From assembly GCA_902803275.1 (NCBI GenBank), contig CADCPE010000081.1:1-5234 (forward strand): a stretch of DNA of 5,234 bases. Direction: 5' to 3'. A program made the translations under genes and the position numbers. This document shows, piece after piece, positions 1-3,540 of the stretch. Position 1 is the first letter of the stretch. Every line of letters begins with the position of its first letter. The notes below the pieces were generated by a model. The model saw nothing but the letters and a program-made list of their open reading frames with translations. It was not told the DNA's origin and did no database searches. The DNA is from an uncultured Erysipelotrichaceae bacterium (GTDB lineage Bacteria > Bacillota_I > Bacilli_A > Erysipelotrichales > Erysipelotrichaceae).

Positions 1-94
1 ATGTCTGCACCGTTTGCGTATTATTTGTCCTGCTGCATCCAAACAGCGAGATACTGAGCAGCAGACCAATCGATAACAACAGTGTTTTTTTCAT
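1..94 (-). CDS. Putative lipoprotein, N-terminal fragment (runs off window)
   Basis: Only the first 31 codons are in the window; the gene continues past base 1. The visible part is a clear lipoprotein signal peptide: a basic start (MKKT), a leucine-rich hydrophobic stretch (LLLSIGLLLSISL) and the lipobox LFGC with Cys20, followed by a polar Ser/Thr/Asn/Gln stretch typical of the linker after the lipidated cysteine. The product should be exported by Sec, lipidated and held on the outer face of the membrane. The start is supported by a consensus AGGAGG at 107-112, 12 nt upstream. It lies downstream of the terminator at 274-298, so it is probably its own transcription unit. The mature domain is not visible and no function can be given. 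Confidence 0.85.
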   Translation of the reverse strand, partial: MKKTLLLSIGLLLSISLFGCSRTNNTQTVQT

Positions 95-106
95 ATTCAG
101 TTAAAT

Positions 107-132
107 CCTCCTGTCTGTCTGTCTGTATCATA
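107..132 (-). promoter_or_regulatory. SD site and possible -10 box of the 1-94 lipoprotein
   Basis: On the minus strand there is a full AGGAGG at 112-107 and a TATGAT at 132-127 that could be a -10 box. The SD is strong. The -10 is weaker evidence because I see no good -35 hexamer 16-18 nt further upstream. If the -10 is real, transcription would start inside the CTGT repeat and the 5' UTR would be only about 25-30 nt. The rest of the spacer (133-273) is AT-rich and holds a perfect 10-bp palindrome, ATGAATTCAT, at 176-185. That could be an operator or chance; I see no gene in it. Confidence 0.45.
111..126. repeat. Tetranucleotide repeat (CTGT)4
   Basis: Four perfect tandem copies of CTGT on the plus strand (ACAG on the minus strand) lie directly between the SD and the possible -10 box of the lipoprotein at 1-94. 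Copy-number change here would alter the 5' UTR length or promoter geometry, not the reading frame. Four copies is short for an active phase-variable tract. Confidence 0.7.
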
Positions 133-273
133 AAAGACAAAACTGAACTCTTGGTGAATTCCTGAAGAAAACAAAATGAATTCATATCCTGCGCAAAACA
201 GTATTCGTGCAGTGTTCCATTTTAAGAATAAATGTCTTTATTGCTGAGTTTTCGAAAAATCCAACTTCCATTC

Positions 274-298
274 AAAAAAAGGCAAGCATGAGCCTGCC
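274..298 (-). terminator. Rho-independent terminator after the peptide gene run
   Basis: Read on the minus strand, GGCAGGC-TCAT-GCTTGCC forms a 7-bp stem with one G-U pair and a 4-nt loop, followed directly by seven T residues (280-274). On the plus strand the same stem has an A-C mismatch and lacks a T tract, so it acts on minus-strand transcription. It sits 40 nt beyond the stop of the gene at 338-577 and marks the end of the leader-peptide transcript. Confidence 0.8.
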
Positions 299-337
299 CA
301 TCAGAATTGTAAGTGATAAGAAAATTATAATAGCCGA

Positions 338-577
338 TCAGCCTATAAAATGTTCCCAGAAAACATGATATATAACATCTGTGTAAGATTCGAAAGTTGC
401 TCCGCATTTATCACATTTGAGCACATCTGGTATAATGCCCCCACCACCGACCGTTCTGTTTAAATCTTCGTCAGACAGCTGTATTTTCTGTTTTTCAATG
501 AACGCCCTTTTTGCTTCTTCGGTAGTACAATTTTTAGCTTCTTCAAGCTGTTCTTTGGTAACTTTCTTGAAATCCAT
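338..577 (-). CDS. Nif11-like/GG-leader peptide with C2H2 zinc-finger-like core
   Basis: This 79-residue protein has two parts. Residues 1-47 look like a Nif11-type RiPP leader: an amphipathic charged helix (KEQLEEAKNCTTEEAKRAF), then LSDEDLNRTV and a glycine run at 44-47, matching the family pattern of an acidic L-x-x-E-x-L segment ending in Gly-Gly. Residues 48-79 hold Cys55, Cys58, Phe62, Val68, His71 and His76, a C-X2-C-X3-F-X5-h-X2-H-X4-H spacing that is the classical C2H2 zinc finger. By family knowledge, such leaders are removed after GG by a C39 peptidase/ABC exporter, none of which is in the window. The start at 577 gives a full leader, but the SD is weak (GAAGAAG). It is last in the run before the terminator at 274-298. 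Whether the core is a zinc domain, a metal-binding peptide or a modification substrate is unknown. Confidence 0.75.
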   Translation of the reverse strand: MDFKKVTKEQLEEAKNCTTEEAKRAFIEKQKIQLSDEDLNRTVGGGGIIPDVLKCDKCGATFESYTDVIYHVFWEHFIG

Positions 578-633
578 TATGATTTCTTCTTCGTGTAATC
601 AGGAATATTATATTATTGGTTATTGTTTGCCGA

Positions 634-936
634 TCATTTCTGCTGTTCTGAAGCTTCGTGAGCCTTTATCAATTGATCGACTCTATCCCATTTGATCTCT
701 TCTGTAGAGTACCCAAGATAATCCGCCATCCACTCGGCACAGCTCCGAAATGATGATTCGTACTCTACGCCTCCGGTCTTGTCATTGATGACCTGCCATC
801 TGCCGGCGACTCTGTTTTCAAAGATGTAACCGCCAACAATATCAAGTAATTCTTCTTCATTTAATATTCTCTTGTCCGCCGTGATTTTGTCTCCTGTTAT
901 ATTGACATTATTATATACGATGCCTGTAACTGACAT
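634..936 (-). CDS. GG-leader peptide, core without Cys pairs
   Basis: This is a 100-codon open frame. Residues 24-36 (ILNEEELLDIVGG) are a clear double-glycine leader end. The 64-residue core has WQVINDKTGGVEYE followed by SSF and a probable helix (AEWMADYLGYSTEEI). This suggests a small beta-hairpin plus helix, similar to cores I have seen behind Nif11-like leaders. It has a single Cys (66), so no C2H2 site. The first ATG (936) has no SD. A good AGGAG at 895-891 sits 8 nt before an ACG at 882-880; if that were ATG, the leader would be 18 residues, like the 17-residue leader of the gene at 1017-1247. Thus residues 1-18 may be non-coding and the original start may be lost. It lies 56 bp upstream of the finger peptide gene at 338-577, on the same strand. 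Confidence 0.6.
   Translation of the reverse strand: MSVTGIVYNNVNITGDKITADKRILNEEELLDIVGGYIFENRVAGRWQVINDKTGGVEYESSFRSCAEWMADYLGYSTEEIKWDRVDQLIKAHEASEQQK
880..915 (-). promoter_or_regulatory. Possible -10 box and SD facing an ACG codon
   Basis: Within the 5' part of the 634-936 frame, the minus strand carries a perfect TATAAT (915-910), an AGGAG (895-891), 8 nt of spacer and then ACG (882-880) followed by GCG GAC AAG. The layout is that of a promoter and ribosome site for a gene starting at 882. No convincing -35 box is found upstream, so the -10 is uncertain; the SD is the stronger part. Confidence 0.4.
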
Positions 937-1016
937 GGATAGAAAAAAGAAACAATATGGGTTTCCAGACTGTTTAAGAGATTTTATCTGAGCAGTTATA
1001 CAAATGATAGATGCCT

Positions 1017-1247
1017 TTACAGATCCGGGTGTGCACTTCTTAAGTGGGCAAAGAAATCAGTAGCTTCACACTTTTCGAGATCAGAAATGATCTGCTTACT
1101 GCAGATAGGACAGGTGTTTGTATCGATCGCGTTTTTTATCAGTTTGTAATTATTACCGAATTTACTGACCGCCTAATAAAAATCTTCGGCATAATTGCCA
1201 CCGGCAATTTCCTCTAGCTGTTCATCAAGCGTTTCTTTTTTATTCAT
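1017..1247 (-). pseudogene. GG-leader peptide with zinc-finger-like core, in-frame amber
   Basis: From ATG 1247 the frame reads a 17-residue leader, MNKKETLDEQLEEIAGG, then NYAEDFY and a TAG (codon 25, 1175-1173). The same frame stays open for 51 more codons to a TAA at 1019-1017. The tail holds Cys46, Cys49, His68 and His73 (C-X2-C-X18-H-X4-H, counting TAG as 25), with a further Cys60, and ends HLRSAHPDL. This resembles the ending of the finger core at 338-577 (HVFWEHFIG). Continuity of frame and motif indicates one 76-codon gene broken by a nonsense change; readthrough cannot be excluded. The start overlaps the last 8 nt of the lipoprotein gene at 1240-2085 (ATGAATAA), with AGGGA just upstream, suggesting translational coupling. 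If only the first part is made, the product is a 24-residue leader remnant. Confidence 0.7.
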
Positions 1248-2085
1248 TTTTAATCCCTATTGTGACAGAGTCTTCATCCTGACCAACAACGATCATTTCA
1301 AACTGAATCTTGTCACCCTTTCTTGAAAAAGAAACTCTTCTAATAAAGTCATCGTGTTTTGCATTAGGCATTGCCTCATAGAATTCCGGAGCTATTTTGA
1401 ATTCACATATGCCTGTTGCAGGATCATAAGGGCCTTCGCCAAACTTTGTTGTTTCTATATCGATCCTGAGCGTCTTTTCATCTACTGCAGAAACATTATA
1501 GGTAACGGTAAACTCTTCAGAATAGATCTCCGTCCAAGGCTCGTCCTCATCCTTGCCTTTCATGTTTACCTTAAGCAGCGAGGCAGCTGTATATGAACCC
1601 GCTATATCTTTTGCAGAAAGTCCGGAAACTGTTTCGGTAGTTTCTGTTGTTTCCGTTGGCTGCTGAGGTTCAGGTTCTTCGATCTTGCATCCCGAGGTAT
1701 CAGACATGACGCTGACTTTAATTCCCGTATCAAAGCCTTCTTCATTTTTTTTCAGCAATGTGATCTCATATCTGGTATTTTCATCATGTTCGTGCTCTCC
1801 TGGTGTAACAAGCTGCAGTTCCGGGAAATATACTGTGTTAGTGATACGGGCACCACCATAATCATTCTGCACCTTATCAAAGTTGTGTACCAGCTGAGCC
1901 ATCTCTTCTCTTTTCAGGCAGGTCCCGGTGCAGGCTTCCAAAGCAAAATGAAGGCTATCTTTCCTGCTTTCGATTCTTTCTTTATCTTCCCTCTCATATT
2001 CATCAAAATCGTTTGAGCAAGCAGGAAGGACAAGCATTAAAATCGTAAGAAATATAACTGATAAAAGTTTCGTTATCTTTTCCAT
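1240..2085 (-). CDS. Two-part lipoprotein next to leader-peptide genes
   Basis: This 281-residue protein begins with a lipoprotein signal (basic MEKITK, hydrophobic stretch, lipobox LPAC with Cys23) and should be anchored outside the cell membrane. Residues 24-45 are highly charged. The first domain (about 45-135) has Cys52, Cys56 (CTGTC) and Cys133, which could form a disulfide. A Pro/Thr/Glu linker (about 138-152, including TETTETTET) leads to a second domain (about 155-281) starting with LSAKDIAGSYT. It alternates beta-like strands and could be a lipocalin-like barrel, which is a guess. I do not recognise a named family. The start at 2085 is backed by AGGAGA 9 nt upstream. Its stop overlaps the start of the broken finger peptide gene by 8 nt, so the two were probably expressed together. 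An immunity or capture role for the peptide is possible but unproven. Confidence 0.85.
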   Translation of the reverse strand: MEKITKLLSVIFLTILMLVLPACSNDFDEYEREDKERIESRKDSLHFALEACTGTCLKREEMAQLVHNFDKVQNDYGGARITNTVYFPELQLVTPGEHEHDENTRYEITLLKKNEEGFDTGIKVSVMSDTSGCKIEEPEPQQPTETTETTETVSGLSAKDIAGSYTAASLLKVNMKGKDEDEPWTEIYSEEFTVTYNVSAVDEKTLRIDIETTKFGEGPYDPATGICEFKIAPEFYEAMPNAKHDDFIRRVSFSRKGDKIQFEMIVVGQDEDSVTIGIKNE

Positions 2086-2197
2086 ATTATTGTTTCTCCT
2101 GTTCCTTATGATTCTATTTTATCAGAAACTGTTTTATGGCCCATATATCAGGCAACTGCTGATGTGATGATGTTTCGCTGATGTCATCTGAAGCATT

Positions 2198-2620
2198 TCA
2201 GTAAAATCGGTTTAATTCTCGAAAACACGCAAAAGCTATGCAAAGGATGATACAGAGTTCCGGCTGATTGTCTGCAGAAAGATCGCCATCCAGAAACGGA
2301 TATCCGTATGTTTCAAGAATATTGACTTCCGCATCCTTGTGGATCCCCACTTCCACAAGCTGGGCAAACGTTCCGGCAGCAGGGTCTTTCCAGTCGATCT
2401 GCTGCTCCACCATGACGGCATACTTTTCCATCAGTCATTCGGACTGATTGTTTTCAACAATCTCAGCACTGATCACGCCATCGACAGCAGCGATCCTTTC
2501 CATCATTGACTGTTCACGTTTTTCTTCTTCAGACTGCTTTATGCTGCAGGAAACAAGCGTAAGCATCAAAAGGGATGCAAGAATCACTGTGATCGGCTTG
2601 TCAACATGCTGTCTTTTCAT
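2198..2620 (-). pseudogene. Truncated S37/S28-like peptidase lipoprotein, TGA-interrupted
   Basis: One reading frame carries two pieces. Piece one (2620-2435, 61 residues) starts after AGAGG with a 9-nt gap and has a lipoprotein signal ending LVSC (Cys25), then a charged stretch and AVDGVISAEIVENNQSE, where TGA stops it (2437-2435). One codon later, in the same frame, comes MEKYAVMVEQQIDWKDPAAG and TFAQLVEVGIHKD, which matches my memory of the N-terminus of S37 (PS-10) and S28-type aminopeptidases (EQPxDHxxPxxGTFxQR). TGG to TGA would explain the stop. After LSADNQPELCIIL the expected continuation (typically an HRFFG-like segment) is absent and the frame ends at 2198. Full family members are several hundred residues, so most of the catalytic domain is gone. 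The pieces could be called as two small genes (2435-2620 and 2198-2431), but neither would be an active peptidase. Confidence 0.65.
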
Positions 2621-2705
2621 TAGTTTTTACCTCTGCATCTTATCTGCGATAAAATGAAATAAGTTGTTATATTTATTTAACAGCAATACAGCCATATATA
2701 CAAGA

Positions 2706-2733
2706 AATGACTTCGGTTTTAAATGAAGTCATT
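2706..2733. terminator. Hairpin at the stop codon of the 140-residue gene
   Basis: AATGACTTC (2706-2714) and GAAGTCATT (2725-2733) form a perfect 9-bp stem with a 10-nt loop. The TAA of the 2732-3154 gene (2734-2732) lies at the stem edge. The minus-strand side is followed by TCTTGTAT, a weak T tract; the plus-strand side by ATTTTCT. It is probably the end of the transcript from 3154 but would be a modest terminator; it may instead protect the 3' end. Confidence 0.55.
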
Positions 2734-3154
2734 ATTTTCTATTATCAGATTTTAAAGCATCGTTGCTTTTTATCCTTCTGGCTCGTTTTTTTCTTCTCTG
2801 TTCACGGTTGTTTTTTTCCGATTCAAACAGTTCCACTGCCGCATCAGTCAGTTCATCCGACCATTTCCTGCCGCTTTTGATCACTTTAGCCCAAGGACAA
2901 AGCTTTTCGTAGTCATCATCAAAAACGATCGTATACGGCGGGCCGCAGCGGTCATCTACCGACATATAGAGATGGCGTCCTTCGTACATGATTTCTGAAG
3001 CATCCCCTTCGCTCATGCTGCTGTCAAGCTGTTCATACTGCTGCCTGCTAAGCTCATACAGACTGTAGGACTGAATGCCGCCGTATTCACCGAAATAGCG
3101 CTCATTGTCTTCGTCATTCCAGGCTTTCCAGCCTGAACCTTCTTTCATTTTCAT
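2732..3154 (-). CDS. Unrecognised 140-residue soluble protein with basic tail
   Basis: I do not recognise this protein. It has no signal peptide or membrane segment and should be cytoplasmic. Residues 1-95 are acidic and aromatic-rich (WKAWNDEDNERYFGEYGG, then RHLYMSVDDRCGPPYTIVFDDDY and LCPWAKV), with only two Cys. They look like a compact folded domain. From about 96 on it becomes helical and then strongly basic (NNREQRRKKRARRIK), which could bind nucleic acid or a partner. ATG 3154 is chosen because GAGGA sits about 8 nt upstream; a second ATG two codons later is possible. The upstream spacer is AT-rich and shared with the divergent plus-strand peptide gene, so common control is possible. 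A hairpin covers its stop codon. Confidence 0.75.
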   Translation of the reverse strand: MKMKEGSGWKAWNDEDNERYFGEYGGIQSYSLYELSRQQYEQLDSSMSEGDASEIMYEGRHLYMSVDDRCGPPYTIVFDDDYEKLCPWAKVIKSGRKWSDELTDAAVELFESEKNNREQRRKKRARRIKSNDALKSDNRK

Positions 3155-3178
3155 GCGTTTATCCTCAAACCGAAATTT

Positions 3179-3227
3179 GTTTTATGTTTCTTTATTTTTA
3201 TGATAAACCTATCACGGAACATAAAAC
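3179..3227. repeat. 10-bp inverted repeat in divergent spacer
   Basis: GTTTTATGTT (3179-3188) and AACATAAAAC (3218-3227) are perfect inverted copies 29 nt apart. Between them lies a smaller dyad, TGATA-AACC-TATCA (3201-3214). A separate perfect palindrome GACAATTGTC is at 3260-3269. All lie in the 145-bp spacer between the minus-strand gene (from 3154) and the plus-strand peptide (from 3300), where a regulator would be expected to bind. The sequence is AT-rich, so chance matches are possible and no promoter hexamers are convincing. Confidence 0.45.
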
Positions 3228-3299
3228 CATCATAATGAAATAAAGAAGTTCCTGATTATGACAATTGTCTATAAGAATATATGCCAAAGAGGACCCTCC

Positions 3300-3457
3300 A
3301 TGATAGAAAGACTGAAAAACGAAGAGATAAAGTCAAAGTTCATCGGATCCCTGAAGCCTGAATTGAAATCAGAAGCATTGACTACGAATTCCTGTCAAAG
3401 ATAAGCGGTGGAAACGGAAGATGGTTCCTTCCGGATGATTACGATATGAATCTATAG
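3300..3457 (+). pseudogene. Frameshifted GG-leader peptide gene
   Basis: ATG 3300 follows AGAGGA with a 6-nt gap. The first frame reads MIERLKNEEIKSKFIGSLKP, then ELKSEAL, but ends early at a TAA after 34 residues. The -1 frame then continues with DYEFLSKISGGNGRWFLPDD and YDMNL to a TAG at 3455-3457. Adding one base near 3380 (TTG GAC TAC) joins them into a 52-residue peptide whose leader ends LSKISGG, with a 14-residue core rich in aromatic and acidic residues. This is the only gene on the plus strand, facing the carboxylesterase, with which it shares the terminator at 3476-3510. No slippery heptamer is evident, so a 1-bp deletion (or assembly error) is more likely than programmed frameshifting. 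The core has no Cys and differs from the finger cores. Confidence 0.6.
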
Positions 3458-3475
3458 GCTTAAACAGGCATAACC

Positions 3476-3510
3476 AAAAAGGTGCAGGCCATGACTGGTG
3501 CACCTTTTTT
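3476..3510. terminator. Strong bidirectional terminator
   Basis: AAAAAGGTGCA (3476-3486) pairs perfectly with TGCACCTTTTT (3499-3509) around a 12-nt loop. Six T residues follow on the plus strand and five on the minus strand. It can stop the plus-strand peptide transcript (gene end 3457) and the minus-strand carboxylesterase transcript (stop at 3541), which converge here. Confidence 0.9.
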
Positions 3511-3540
3511 AAAAGCGTTGATGATCAAAGCATCCTGTTT

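Noticed and set aside
222..407. 61-codon minus-strand frame overlapping the end of the finger peptide gene
   Set aside because: It starts inside that gene, has no SD, runs through the terminator hairpin at 274-298 and its protein shows no motif.
417..695. 92-codon plus-strand frame opposite the finger peptide gene
   Set aside because: It is the antisense of a gene with recognisable leader and C2H2 motifs, has no SD, and its Ser/Phe-rich protein is typical of an antisense shadow.
1173..1175. Amber codon as pyrrolysine or programmed readthrough
   Set aside because: Nothing in the window (suppressor tRNA, synthetase, clear stem-loop after TAG) supports it, and neighbouring genes carry other lesions. 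Kept only as an open alternative.
2188..2201. Small hairpin CTGAA-GCAT-TTCAG at the end of the broken peptidase gene
   Set aside because: Only 5 bp and no T tract, so too weak to call a terminator.
2435..2437. TGA read as tryptophan (alternative code) or selenocysteine
   Set aside because: TGA ends the genes at 338, 634 and 3541, so it is a normal stop here. No selenocysteine insertion hairpin is evident after it and the protein is also truncated downstream.
3370..3400. Programmed -1 frameshift in the plus-strand peptide
   Set aside because: No X-XXY-YYZ heptamer in the right frame and no strong downstream hairpin before the stop; a 1-bp deletion is simpler.
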